From: Cloeon dipterum
Lineage: Eukaryota; Arthropoda; Insecta; Ephemeroptera; Baetidae
Direction: 5' to 3'
NCBI RefSeq assembly: GCF_949628265.1
Contig: NC_088790.1
Coordinates: forward strand, 27,222,545 to 27,286,544
Length of the DNA stretch: 64,000 nucleotides
The notes beneath the pieces are model-generated. The model ran no database searches and was not told the DNA's origin. It saw nothing but the letters and a program-made list of their open reading frames with translations. Each line of letters starts with the position of its first letter. Position 1 is the stretch's first letter. Below are positions 34,501-47,800 of the stretch, piece after piece. The translations under genes were made by a program, and so were the position numbers.

Positions 34501-35375
34501 TTTTTACTCTAAAATATAATGTATGGTTAATTAAATTAAATTAAAATTATTCAAATATATGGTAATGACTCAATAAGCGTCCTCGCACATTTTGTCACTC
34601 AATTAGGGGCCACTTTTAATATAGCAAAAAAGATTTTGGCACCAGGGTGGAGTTGGATAATAAGTCACCAATTATTATTCGATTAAAACGCACATTTACA
34701 TATTAACATGAAGAATCACATCTTTCGACAGTTAACAACTTCTCAGCCGAAAAGAAAGCTCCATTATAATATGTTATTCATATGAAGAAAAACAAAAGTG
34801 AGAGAATGGAGAGAACGAATTATTTTGTCATTTTTGCATTATTGATTTCGTTCTTAAGTAAAAAAATTAATATAATAAATCAGAGCAAGCTGCACGTTAA
34901 CATAGCCTTATTTTTTATACTTTACCTGTTTAGTTCAAGTTGATGGGCAATCTATCAAACACAAGCAGTGAAAGTGAATCAGAAAACGAAAACAGATTGA
35001 AACAGATCAACACTTTCAACAGAAACAGAAACAGATGACCGAAAGAATCAGCGCGCCTTTTCTGACATTTCTCCTCTCACGGCTGCAAATTTTCCCCTCT
35101 CTTCTTTCTGCAGAGGATCTCTCGTAGCTATCACGTTGCCTCTTGCGAGACCTCTTGTGGCAATTTAAAACACTAACACAGCTGCTTTCCCCTTCCATCC
35201 TACACCCACCGCTGCTTCACATTCACACACTCAGCTGGCTTTTCTACCTGTTACAAAGTGAGCCAAGTTGCTGGTTCGTCTTGTATCTTGTTTACCTAAT
35301 ACGAAAATCAATTTTCTTTATCAAATACACTGTGACCTTATCTTATATAGTTTGGAATCGATTCTTACATCAGAA
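34501..35375. promoter_or_regulatory. Divergent promoter region between PMF1 and PRDX6
   Basis: The two genes are transcribed away from each other with 875 bp between their start codons. A pyrimidine-rich patch (35170-35260) precedes PRDX6. The rest is AT-rich, with no clear TATA box. Confidence 0.45.
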
Positions 35376-36527
35376 ATGAAGCTCGGCGACGTGTTTCCTG
35401 ATTTCGAAGCTGAAACCAGCGACGGGAAAATCAAATTTTGGGAATGGTCCAAAGACTCGTAAGTTATAACATACAATTTTCAAGCATGAAAAAGTATAAT
35501 TTCTTGTCTGTGACAGTTGGAGCATAATATTTTCGCACCCTGCTGATTACACGCCAGTTTGCACCACTGAGCTGGCAAGAGTGGCAAAGCTAGCCGGGGA
35601 TTTTGCTAAGAGAAACATTAAAGTGATCGCTCTGTCCATTGATTCCGTCGATTCCCACGTAGGATGGATAAAGGCAAGTAGTGCTCAAATTTTTCCGTGG
35701 CATAATGACTGACATATTCATTTTAAACATTTTACAGGACATAAAAAAATACAGCGGAATGCAAGAGTCGGACAAGTTTCCGTACCCAATCATCGCGGAC
35801 CAAGACCGATCGCTGGCCACGCAGTTTGGGATGTTGGACCCAAATGAAATCTCAGGCAAAACTGGCCTTCCTCTGACGGCCAGGGCAGTATTTGTCATCG
35901 ACCCTAGCCACAAGTTGCGCCTGTCGCTGCTCTACCCTGCCACCACTGGCCGCTCGTTTGAGTAAATTAGTTTTTAAAATTTTAAACGAAAGGGTTATTA
36001 ACATAATTTGTTTCTCAGTGAGATCCTGCGTGCTGTAGATTCCCTATTGCTAACCGAGGAGTTCAAGGTTGCAACACCAGCGGATTGGAAGGTAATCTTC
36101 TGTTTCATGGCAGATCAGGGTGGAAAAAACATGCTTAAATATAATTAAAATGGAAAAATCGTTAGAATAAAGTGCTCCAAAGTTAAAAATCACTTTAAAT
36201 CTAAATTATTTTTAACTTTGGAGAACTATATTCTAACGATTTTTCCATTTTAATTATATTTTTTAAGATAAAGGGAGTGTATTATTTATATATAGTAATT
36301 TCTTAATTAATTTTCTTATGATGTGAAACTTTTGCTTGAAAAAATAATTTGGGAAAATGTATAGAATTAAATAAAATACAACCTTGTAGGTTGGAGACAA
36401 GTGCATGGTTCAGCCAAGCGTCCCAGATTCTGCCCTTCCTGAAATGTTCCCAAAAGGCGTGGAGAAAGTTGAAGTGCCGTCTGGCAAAGGCTACATTCGA
36501 ATGACTCCTCAGCCGAATGTGGATTAA
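35376..36527 (+). CDS. PRDX6: Peroxiredoxin-6 (1-Cys peroxiredoxin)
   Basis: Exons 35376-35458, 35517-35673, 35738-35961, 36019-36091 and 36390-36527 give 224 residues, the usual family length. It reduces peroxides with a single catalytic Cys in HPADYTPVCTTEL; the preceding SHP histidine and the later TARAVFVIDP arginine are present. The C-terminal domain (LLYPATTGRSFDEILR, ATPADWKVGDKCMV, FPKGVEKVEVPSGKGYIR) is that of the PRDX6 class rather than 2-Cys enzymes. The vertebrate phospholipase motif GDSWG reads KDSWS here. The second exon ends AAG|GCAAGT, so intron 2 must use a GC donor to stay in frame. Cytosolic location is expected; no signal peptide is seen. Confidence 0.93.
36138..36260. 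repeat. Inverted repeat in PRDX6 intron 4
   Basis: Two arms of about 50 bases (left starting AATATAATTAAAATGGAAAA, right its complement) flank a loop of about 20 bases. Pairing is nearly perfect around GTTAGAATA and CCAAAGTTAAAAAT. It may be a young foldback element or a hairpin in the pre-mRNA. Confidence 0.8.
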
Positions 36528-36857
36528 ATTTGTATAATCTCCCCGCACAATCAAGATTGTAGCACTTCTTGCATTACTTAAATATTATATTTTTGTTGGT
36601 TTCAGAGTATTAAAAGGCATACTTGTGTTTTTTGCACACGGTATGAATGCATTTTTATTCATTATTCAATACTTTTTGGTGAAAGTCTGCTACCGTTCAC
36701 CTACAAATGTCAACAGGCAATATTATTGCAGTGTTTCCATCCTCGAAGCATTCTAAAAATATTTGATTTCCGTTCATCTCATTTTAATCTTTCTGTACAT
36801 CTGCATACCGTCAGCGAGTAGACCTTAACCTTACGATTTCTCCAATTGGTTTTCTTC

Positions 36858-36863
36858 AATAAA
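36858..36863 (+). terminator. PRDX6 polyadenylation signal candidate
   Basis: A canonical AATAAA 330 bases after the PRDX6 stop. A weaker ATTAAA lies nearer, at about 36607. Confidence 0.4.
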
Positions 36864-39800
36864 GGCCAAAATCAGAGAAATTGTGAATTGAGCTTTTCAT
36901 GTATTGTGAAATTAAACACACCAGAACACGGACAATGAGGAACACAATTCATGGTGACTTGCATTCTAGCAAAAGCATTTCTGTTTTGGCAAGAAGTGAT
37001 TTTTTTGCTTGCTTTTCTCAGAAATAAATGTCTTCGCTGGTACTTTCGTGCAAGGATTAGCCAACCTCCGTTCCCCATATTTTTTTATGGAAACTTGTTT
37101 GTCTAAAAGGAGGCAGCAACGTTGGCAAACGTCACAAGCACATTTAAATCTCGCGTGCTGAGTGCAGTAAATAAAAAAAAAAATTATTGTAAAGATGAAC
37201 GACGAAAGGGCATTAAATTATAACAGAAAATTTTACAAAGTTGGAGCAGAGTCGTAAATTTAATATCTAACAAGAGGCGTCACATGTCGAAAATCCTAAT
37301 TCTTGTTCGTGTGAAATGCACCTTAGTGAAATTATGAAATTAAATTTACTGAATGGCTCAAGGTAACTCTTATTGTTAGGATTCAAAATGAATTTCAAAC
37401 AGCGATGGAAATTTTTCGATTTGACGATTTAAGCAATTTTAAAATACAGTATTCTCTCAATTTAGCAGAAATTATTTGGTTCAATTAGTATTATCGTTTT
37501 GTGGTTTATATTTTGACGTTCCAGAAAAAATTAAATATTTCCCACATGGGTTTTTCTAGGCTTTGTAAGTTTTAATGGTTAACCGCAGAGCAAAAGCTAT
37601 GAACTTTCTCTGAAAGCTGATTAAATGTCCTGTTTTTACATAATGCAGACCAAAACTTAATTGCAGAGCTTTTGTTCCAAAAAATATGATAATTAAAATG
37701 GAGTAAAAAAATTTTCTAGTATTTTTCTAAACGACCAAAACGGAGCTACATAACCTGGTTTGAATGAGAACTAATGGTTTCTAAAATCGATTTTGAATTA
37801 TTTCCAATGCTAAATCCCATGAAGGTTTTTTAACCTTTCGAGCTGCATAACCCGCAAACTTCGTCAAATAAAAAATATCTCTCATTGGTTAGATAATATT
37901 ATAATAAAATTGCTAAAATTATACAATTTTAATAATTTCGCTAACTACAAAAGCGTTGAATCCAAAGAGTTTCCTAGTCAGCTCTGCGTGGATTGTGGAT
38001 TTACTCCAGGTGGATTGTTAAATATAATTGTTTTTCGCTGATTTAGAAGTTTTGCAGCTAGTATGCTGTCTAACAATTTTTTTGTGTCTGTTTTGGAGGT
38101 AAGTTCAACTTGCGAGGGACTGACACAGCCGCTGTACAGCACATTATGTGTGTTACTTGATTATTTATTCCTTTAAAAATTTCATCTTTAGCAAATCCAT
38201 TAGATAAATTTAATTTTCATAAAATTCCCTGCGTGTGCATTTCTTTCTTTTTCATTTATCAATTAAAAAACAAACAGTGGGTGTGAAAACTGGAAATTCG
38301 ACAGAAGTGCGGTTACATTCTGCAATTATTGTTCTTATTAATTATTCGCGTTCAATTCAACTACAGAGCGAGTTGCCACACTTCAGTCTTGGCATCAAAA
38401 TTGCACCAACGCAAACAGTAAAGTTTGTGTCGATGCAACCACACATTGTGCAATCAGCAACTTCATTTATAATTTAAAATTAAGGTTTCGGAACTAAACA
38501 CGTGACTCCACTCCTGTGCTAATTATTCAGCAGGTTACAAGATACGAGAAGGTTACATCATTCACTAGAACATTTTCCCATATTAAAAATCTGACAGTTG
38601 AGGCAGGTTTAATTTTCAATACACTTTTTCAGGGCATGATTGGTCACAAATCTAAATTCGGCTTTCGCGATTTAAACGTTTACAGGTTGCACGAGCTCTT
38701 AAAATTAATAGTACAATCCATCGTTACGTGGGTTACACATGAAATATAATTAGTTGAGACTCATCCACAAGATGATTTTATTTAATAATATAATATTAAA
38801 AAGCGAAATGAAACTCATCCATCCACGATGCCACGTGTGCCAATCTCGACTTTTTGTACCAGCAAGTACAGTGTGTGTGTGTGTATGTGCAATGATTTTC
38901 TCGTGCTTTCATCACAAACCCTTTCCTTTCAGAGATTGAAACAACAGCAGACGAGCCGTGTGCTTCTCTCTCGCCTTTCGGTTTTTTAGCCCCGCCAAAT
39001 CCAAGCACAGCCTGTATTTGGACAAAAGTTATTGTTGGTTCGCACAACAGACAACCCCGCGCTCACGTATATAAAATGGGGAAAAAAATCAATTTTGTTG
39101 ACAGGGGTTCCATTTTTCGCTGTTTGCTGACCCAAATCCAGTGAAGCGCACAAAACTGATCGTATATTTTTCATTTGTGCTCTATTCAGGACAGGAGCTC
39201 GGGTCGTGCGGGCAAATGCCTTTTATTTCTTTCTCGATCTCTCTATTTCGGTTTTCCGCTAAAGCTAGGAAATGCATTTCGAGCAGCCAGCTGCGTTGCG
39301 CATGCATTTCGATCTACGCAGTACACACGTCGTTCGATTTTTATAAAGCTATAATTTTAGTGAACAGCATTTTTTCTGCAGACTATAAATTGTAGATAAG
39401 CGAGTTTCAGACTATCTTATTAATCAGCTTTTTTATATTGCAACTCGGCAAAACGAGAAAAAACAAACACGCGTTTCTCTTTGGGCTGGAACCTTCATCG
39501 TGCTCCACTTCAAGCGTTAATAATGTATATAATCTCCGCTGCGAGTTATCACAAAATTGCAAAATGCGCAATTTAATAAAGCCGAGTATCCGCAGCCCAA
39601 AGGTAAAAATTAAGAGTTTGATTATGTGAGTACTTTCAGCTATAACAATTAAACTCTGCGAATATAATATATCAAATATATATAATATACCCCAAGTAGC
39701 ACAAAATATAATTTTGGTAACTATTCAAATCAATCATTTCAGTTAGGTTAGTCAATTGCTGAAACGTCGTGTTAAAATTTCTTTTCGTGGCTGATTTCAG

Positions 39801-40910
39801 CTTCTTAGAAGCTCTCAATTTTCAATAACACTAGAACAAAGCTAGCTCCATTTTCTGATTTTAAAGCTTTGAAACACTCACAAAAAGAAATCTCATCACA
39901 ATTTTAAAGCTGCTTAATTTTTCATAAACAATTCAGTTCTATATTCTATTAACGAGATTATTTTAAAAATCCTGATTTTTAATGTATATATATCTTGTGC
40001 TACGAGAGACTGAATGAATACATAGTTTGAATTTGACCCAAGTTATTAGAAATGTGTACAATATAAATACTGCTTTTTCACGCACACAAGTTTATATGAT
40101 TGAAAGGTACAAAAGTGTCAACCAGCAATATTTGGTTTTTGTCAAAGCGGGCGAACGTGAACGGCGAACGTGTTTAATTTCTCGGAATCTCATGCCAAAA
40201 GCAGAGTGTGTTGCATAAAAGCGAGATGCCTCTCTCTCATCTGTCTGTAATTAAACTTTCACGAGCGTTTTCAAGAAGACACGGCACCGCGGGGATTATT
40301 CCGCGCCTCAGAACGAGCCATTAAAATTGCTTGTTTAACAGGCTCCTCTGACCCGACTATTATTTTTTGCCGCTTGTGCAAACTTATATAAGCTCGAACA
40401 TGATGGTGCTTTCGAGAGGCGCAGCTTAGTCGTTTCCAAGGAACTATATAGGTGAGAAAGGGGAAAACTGTTGCTTTTCTGATGGGTTTCGTCAAGGTTT
40501 TTTTCTTTCAAACGGCAAATTTTGCTTTTGAGAAAATCTCTTGGAACGATAAATTGTTCCAAGCTGAAAATTAATTTCTAATGGAAATTTTGCTGCACCA
40601 GGAAGAATGAAAACATAATTTTCATATCTTCGTGTCTGAGAAAATATAGATAAGAACCAAATAACAGTTACTAAAAATTCTTCACTTATTTGTCCTTGTA
40701 GTTTAAACTTGCGACAAAATTAGTGTGATATGTCTGTCTAAGGCTGTGAAATTTGGACTTACCGATTTTTCATTTTCAATCTTCCTCAGTCGGCACGGGA
40801 AGAACAAAATTAGTATAATATATTTTTAAATTATAGCTACGCATAGTGTTGTGAATTTTAGCCGAATTTTGAATTAACAGACTACATCTGCTCTTGTTTT
40901 TTATTAAAAG

Positions 40911-41183
40911 CAGCGGGGTCCAGATTCTTGCGACGCGCAGTAATGGCGTCCGTTGGAGTATGGCGCGGTCACGTGAAAATGCGCGAAAAGAGCCAAGTTT
41001 TGGTCAATATTGTGACGAATAATTTGCGCTACTTGTACAAATTGTGTCTTTTGGATCGTAAAAACAAACTCTTGACACTCGTACGGCAATCCAAAGAGAG
41101 CTCTTTGTTTCCCACATTCAGACGTCGGCCATCTTGGATCTGCGCAGTGCGAACCAATTTTGTCGCACATCTGGCCCCCGCTG
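40911..41183 (+). mobile_element. Family B hAT-like MITE, copy 4, intact target duplication
   Basis: A 273 bp element from CAGCGGGGTCCAGATTC to GGCCCCCGCTG, flanked by identical ATTAAAAG at 40903-40910 and 41184-41191. With copies 2 and 5 it shows that the family duplicates 8 bp on insertion, as hAT elements do. Confidence 0.9.
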
Positions 41184-41873
41184 ATTAAAAGATTGTTTAC
41201 TTTTACTGTTATAAAAGTTAATTTTCGCCAAATGTAATTCTAAAACTAAATAACTACATGGGCAATTTAAACCTAAAATTTTGTTTTAATGCTGGGATCA
41301 AAATAAGGTTTTGGCAAGCACGAAAACAGTTTGAAATTGTTTCAAATTAATTGAAATTACTTAATTATTTCTCGCACAAACCAGAAATAGAAGTAAAATG
41401 CCTAGCGATTTCATTGAATCAAATTTTTTGGAAGTAAATTAATAATAGTCAGTTTTAGATAGTTAAAACAACATAATATTTTCTCATATATCAGATACTT
41501 ATTTACGCTAACAACGATAATCTATAAAGAAATATGAAGCCTGAAAATATGAATAAGGCAATAACAAAAAATCGATTTTTTTATATTAAATTTGTCCTTT
41601 GCTGGAACGGAGAAGACTATTTCCTGAATAAATAAATAATCTAAACTTCACAGCCCGCTTGATGTGTGTCAGAAAAGTTAAAATCTACTGTAATCTTGAC
41701 GAATTCATCAATAATCAAGTTTTCATTATTTAATCCCCGCCAATTTAAAACACTTAATTGAGCAATGATTATAATTATCCTTGAAATGCGTCCGTGCCAG
41801 CTCGACAATAATTTCATCGACACGCGTTCGCCGTTCAAAATTCATGCCGCGGAAAGGGAGGCGAGAAGGAAGG

Positions 41874-44800
41874 CTAGGAGCGCCTGACGCGCGGCCTGGG
41901 GGTGCTCGGCGGTGTGACGACGAAGTCAGGGTTGAGGGACTGCAGGGACGGGCCGCCCCTGAGCGAGTCGGCGCGCGCCACCAGCGACTGCGTGGAGGCC
42001 ATGTGCCGCAGCGGCCGCGCCGGGTTGCCGAAGCGGTTGCCCGTCGGCACCGGGCCGCCGTTGCTGAACGAGCCGACGCGGTGGAGCCCGCCCGACGGCC
42101 CCGGCCCAGGCTCCGACGTCGACGGCCCGTCGTCCTGCAGCTGCGACAGGTCGACCCGCGAGTTGCAGCGCGACGCCGGCGCCGAGCACGGCGTCACGAA
42201 CCGGTGCCGCCCCGCCGACGGAGTGGCTGGAAGCATTCGGGGCGACGAGTTGCCGGACGGTGGCGGCGTCTTCAACGACGCCTTTCGACGTGGAGACCTG
42301 CCAAAACACCAATTCAGATTTAAACAAAAAAAAATAATATTCTAAACAGCAACGATATGTTCATTCAATCAAAATAAATTTAATATACCTGCCCTCGCAT
42401 TTAACAATATTATCTAAATTTCTCAAATTTACTTATATTATTGATAAGCATGCCATGGAAGTGTTGATTTTCTAAATATCGTGAAGAATATTAGTCGAAC
42501 TTTATTTTAATTGCTTAAAGACCGTCTTTGACGAAGTTTCTGAGCACACCAATCGATGCTTGAGGTTGAATTATATAGGTAAAGTGGGTATTTTTCTGAC
42601 CAAAACGTGCGGCGCGACGTTAGAACGATTTTCCCGCCAAAACAATATGAACGTTTATGCGAGGACTGCGCATGCGTCATAGCTGGCACACGCTAACCTC
42701 CGTGACGCCTCTCCTCGGCCACACCAGCTCTGACGCATGCGCAGTTCTCACATAAACGTTCATATTGTTTTGGCGGGAAAATAGTTCGCACGTCGTGCTT
42801 TCCCTAATTCGACCTCAAGAATCGATTGGTGTGCTCAGAAACTTCGTCAAAGACGGTCTTTAACTGAAATAAGTGTCATTCCATTAGAAGTTTAGGAAAG
42901 ATAAATTTTACAAAAAGAGTTTTCTAGAAATTGGCTGGAAATGATATTCAATTTTGATGCTTGTTCTAAATTTTATTTATTAATGCGTGGTCAAGTTGAC
43001 CTCGTGCACATGGCTAAGAATGGATAAGATTTCATCGTTTTTTCATTCGTTTTTGCAGCTTTTTTACTAGTTTTTTGCCCTATTGGCTATTTAGTTGTAA
43101 AAAAATTAAATAAAAGTGAGATCAGAAAAGGATTATAGGGAAATGAGAAAACTGCTAATATGGTGAAGAAGAATAGAGAGAGAGAAAAGTTTCTGAAGTA
43201 GCGAATTTGAGTGTGATTGAATGCGGTGCAGTGTCGACGGGGAATTAAAATAGACGTAGTAATTTAAAGAGAAATACTGCAAAAGCCTGGAAATTCTTGT
43301 TGCCAATACAGTTGAAGCCAAAATTGACCAAAGTAGCACTGTAAAGTTTTTTTTTAGAAAAGTGGCTGCAAAGTTAGCATGCTTTTCAAACAGTGAGGAC
43401 TGTCTCCTGCTTACTTGAAATCCTATTTTATTTCACTACAAAGGGTTTCCCTAAAAGGTTTCGTCCACTGTTGGACAGATCTCGACGAGAGGAATCGAAA
43501 TCAGCCACGAAAATGTGGTCAAGCGCTGGAAATTTAGGAGAAAATTTGAATTTTTACTGTAGCAAAGATCCTTTTTTATTGTTCCAAATTATTTATCAAT
43601 CAACTGGTTAATCTGGTTTTCAATTGGCACCCTGTATGAATCTATTTTACTTAGTAAGTGAATGAAGGCGAAGAAATTTCGCTCTTATGGATTTTTTTCC
43701 AATATCAAAATTATAAATTAAAATAAATTATTTCACCAAAGACAAATAAGAAAATTTAATGCAATATTTTTTTAAATAACTTGGCACGTTCATTCCACAA
43801 TGTGATCTTTTTCAAAATACTGATAATATTTAATATATTAACTACTTGGTAACGATAAACTGTTATCTTCCAATCCACGGATATTTCCTGGAATAACACC
43901 CTCTGAATAATATGGGGAGCTGAATATAACATAATAATGGAGTATTTAACCGATACGTGCCTTTATTACGGTGTTAATCTTGTTGTGCAAGCGCATTAAC
44001 CGGCGCTGCGAAAGAGATAACAACGACGTGCCTGCCGCGCAATAATTATTTCGCGCGCGGAGACGCATTTAATGCAAATGCTGGCGAGTGCATGGCATGT
44101 GTTTGCTTTTGTGAGGGAATTATGCATGCGCTCACCTCTTGGAGGCGACCCTGCACGTTCCAGTCGGGCACACTTGGCCTAGGGAGCATCTGCCCTCGCA
44201 AAGATCCCTCGAGATTATCATGCTCTGATAGTTCAACAACATTCTTTGGCACTGGGCCTGGTCCGACGGCGCCAGCGCCAAACTCGGGAATCGCTCTTGC
44301 AGTCTCCGGCGCTCCTGGAAATTGAATTGAAAGTGAAGTGCATTATGCTCTTCCTGATTTTGTTAAGTGTGTTGGTATGGATTTCCGATGCATCCAAAGC
44401 ACTTTAGCTGCTCTGCAGGATATTAATGATATGGATTTCTGCGGAAATGTGATGGAGTTGGAGGGCAAGGTGTTTCTTGTGAATGATGCAATTCAAGGAT
44501 ATATAAAATAAAATTTATTTTAATAGATTTGGAATATTCTGGTCATTCTTAAATGGTTATTGAAATAATTCTCTGCAGGATCATTTTGATTTAAAATTTC
44601 CTTGATTGGATATTATATTATTTTTGCACTCTTGACAAAAAGCAATATTTCCATGATATTTTTATGTTAAAAATTGATAAAAAAAATATATTTTGTAATT
44701 TTTCCATATTATCTTTTATGATTTTTTTTATAATCTAAGAAATGAACAGCTGGAACTAGTAGGTAAATTAAATACTGGCGTTGTTTCATCAGACTAATTC

Positions 44801-47800
44801 TGGTTTTAAAAACAGAAAATATAAAATAAATGCAATTTAATTTCGCCAGTTGCATAAGCCCTTAGTGTCTGAAGCCGCCAACAGCTGGCGCTACCAAATA
44901 CTTTCGTAATTAATTTGTTTTTAAGGCAATTCAACTGCGATTTCAGACTCAATTCTCTCACTGTGGATTATCTACTTAATATGCTTTATTTTGACGTGCT
45001 GAAAACCAAAATCAGTCCAGCCATTCGCCGTAGAAACGTTTGAAAAGATTTTGTATTTAAAAAAAATAGCTTTTCACGATTCTACGGCGATTGGCTTAAC
45101 CGATTTTGATTTTCAGAACGTCAAAAGAAAGCATATTAAGTGAATAATGCACAGTAGCAGGATAGAGTCTGAAATCACAGCGGAAGTGCCTCAAAATTAA
45201 ATTTATGACGAAATTATACGGTGGTGCCATCTGTTGGCTGCTTCGAAAACTAGGTATATTAACGGTATTTACTCATAGATATTATTCAAATTTTTAGACA
45301 TAAATTCAATTTAATAACTGTCGTGCTGTATTAAAATAACCAAATATTTGGAGCTTTGAAATAATTTTTAACGATTTTCTGCCTCCCACATTTATTATAA
45401 TTATTATTACCTCAACCAACTTGAAAGCTTCAAACTCGTCTAGCTGCCTTTGGAAGCCGAGGTTGGGGTTGGCCACCGCCCTGCCGACTTTGACCACCTT
45501 GAGCGCCTCCTTCCAGCCCAAATTTGTGACGGACATGATGTAGGCGACCGCAACCGTCACGCTGCGCGACATCCCGGCAAGGCTGTGTGTCGGCGAGAAC
45601 AAGTATAGTTATTGAACATGCCCTCCGCGTACCGCGTACACGCGTCCAGAAAGAAAGAACACACAAGCGAGCATAAAACACGATGACTCAACTATATAGA
45701 GACACACAGACACGCGTGCTACTGCGGGGTAAAGGAATTAAAACACGCACGCAACGGGCTAATTTTATTAAAGGTGTGAGCCGGGTTTTAGTGCGAGAAG
45801 CGGTTCAAACCAACTGCTGCGTCTAGTTTTTTTCGCACATGCGTGATTCCAGAGAAATTTGACCCCTCACATTAATTTGACAAGTCAAATAAATTAAATA
45901 GCTGGATAATTGGGAATTTAATATGTTATTCCAGCGGCTAATTTAAGATCGTAGATGGAAATGGTGAATTTTATACAGTTATTTTTGGACAGTTTTCTGG
46001 TTTTAGCATCTTTTACTCGAACATAAAGCTAAAAATATATGCAATTTACCACTAAACCGACTTTTAGTATGCTTGAAAATATTTTCCAGACTGAAAAACT
46101 ACCAAATAAGAGGTTTTATGAAATTCCCACCCGTTATAATTTTAAAATTTGGAGAAATTCTTTCCCTTTTGGGCACAATATTTTCAACAGCTCATTTTTT
46201 AGCCGATTCAAAATTTTTTGGAAAAATTAAAAATAATGTAGAGCTAACTCAGACATTTTTTGCAAGGTTTCTTTCCTCCACTTTGCTCATATTAATTTTT
46301 ATAAATCTTTCCGAGAAAAAATATTAAAAATAAATTCGTCCTGGTCCCGGCCAAATTGCGCAACGTTCAACAAACACCCAAATTTTCACTGTCGAATTGA
46401 TTGTTGCCCTTTTCTTGCAACAAGGAAATTATCGTTTGGTTGTTGAAAGTTGCGCAATTTTCCGGGACCAGGACGAAATAGTTTATCGACGGAAATTCCC
46501 AAGATGATGAAATTAGTTCTTCCACTTTTCCTTTCAATCCATTAAGATAATGAGAATCGACAAACTGTCAAATTAGCCTTGTTTAAATCAATTTAGTGCT
46601 CAAGTTCAAGGTTTTGTGTAATAAATCGAATGTCCTGTACACATCATAAAATTGCCAAAATTTGTATAACTGAATCTTCCAAAATAACACTGATGAGAAT
46701 AGAAATTATCTGTCTCATGTAAAATTTAAGTAGAAAAGGGATCAAGTTTGCGTGGGATCACAGTTGAATAATAAAAAATAAGCAAATTTGCGTTAGCTAA
46801 AAGCTGAAGAGACGGACGGATTAGATACCAGTGAATGAGGACGCTGCCGCCCCTGAGACGAGCCGCGTGAATGAAGTCATTACACAAAGGAAAGAATTGG
46901 GACAGATTCTGGCCCGGCGAGTCCGAGGCCAGCACACAGAGGTAGTGTTTGTCCTGAAGTCAGACATCACATGAAAACGATCAAGAGACGCATTCTCGTC
47001 GGGGAGTTAGAGAAATATAGGGGTGAAAAATACCGGAACGGGGTGCTTACTGGATGAAGCTTGCGAGCCGCGTCGTGGATCGCGACTATGTGCGTGATTT
47101 CAAACCTTTCTAGTTGAGCGGCGTCCTTTGAGTCCCGGTAGTTGCCCACGTACAGTCCGGGAAGGACCTGAAACAAGCCGAGAACCTTTTTAAAATAAAT
47201 TAAAATAACTGAATTGAGGAATGGAATTTTTCGCCAAGGTGAATTGTCGTAAGAGGAAATTTTTAATCACGGGGTGATGCAAGTGGCGGGGTTGTCAACA
47301 TTTTGTAATTCGTTTCTCTTTCATTTACATTCGCTGTTTTCGACATTCTGATCTACAGCAGCAAATGGTTTTGAATTTTATTTTGGACGTATTAATTTTT
47401 TATGAAACCTGCGGGGCCAAAACAGCTTCTAGCAATTTTTGACAACGATTCTAATGCATGTCTCCTAAGCACGGAAATAGTTACATTAATTGGTTTAAGT
47501 TAAAATAAATCTAATTATAAAAAAGAGGTAAATTACAAGCTCATTTTTAAGTTCTGAAATGTACAAAGCGTAAATAAATTTCTGATTTGAAAAATTAACG
47601 AATAAATTAATTTATATTTTGACAATATCAACAAACAATAAAATATTGGTCTCAAAATTAAGCTCCTGTTGGTTAACTTGAATTAATAATTTGGCATTTT
47701 AAAACTAAAAGAGGTCAGTAGAAGTGTAGAAAACTCAGCAAATTATATTGCCAATTCGACGCTTTATACCAATTTATCCTGCTTATTCGATTTAAGCGTG

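Larger units (their letters stand above)
36528..41873. other. PRDX6 3' UTR and intergenic gap to the DUSP gene
   Basis: PRDX6 probably ends near AATAAA at 36858. The rest up to the DUSP stop (41874) is mostly AT-rich. A TG microsatellite lies at about 38868-38890, slightly GC-richer patches near 39200-39330 and 40260-40460, and a family B element at 40911-41183. Short frames here lack protein similarity or splice support. Confidence 0.5.

Noticed and set aside
41781..42345. Plus-strand frames of 147 and 180 codons
   Set aside because: Antisense shadow of the GC-rich last DUSP exon.
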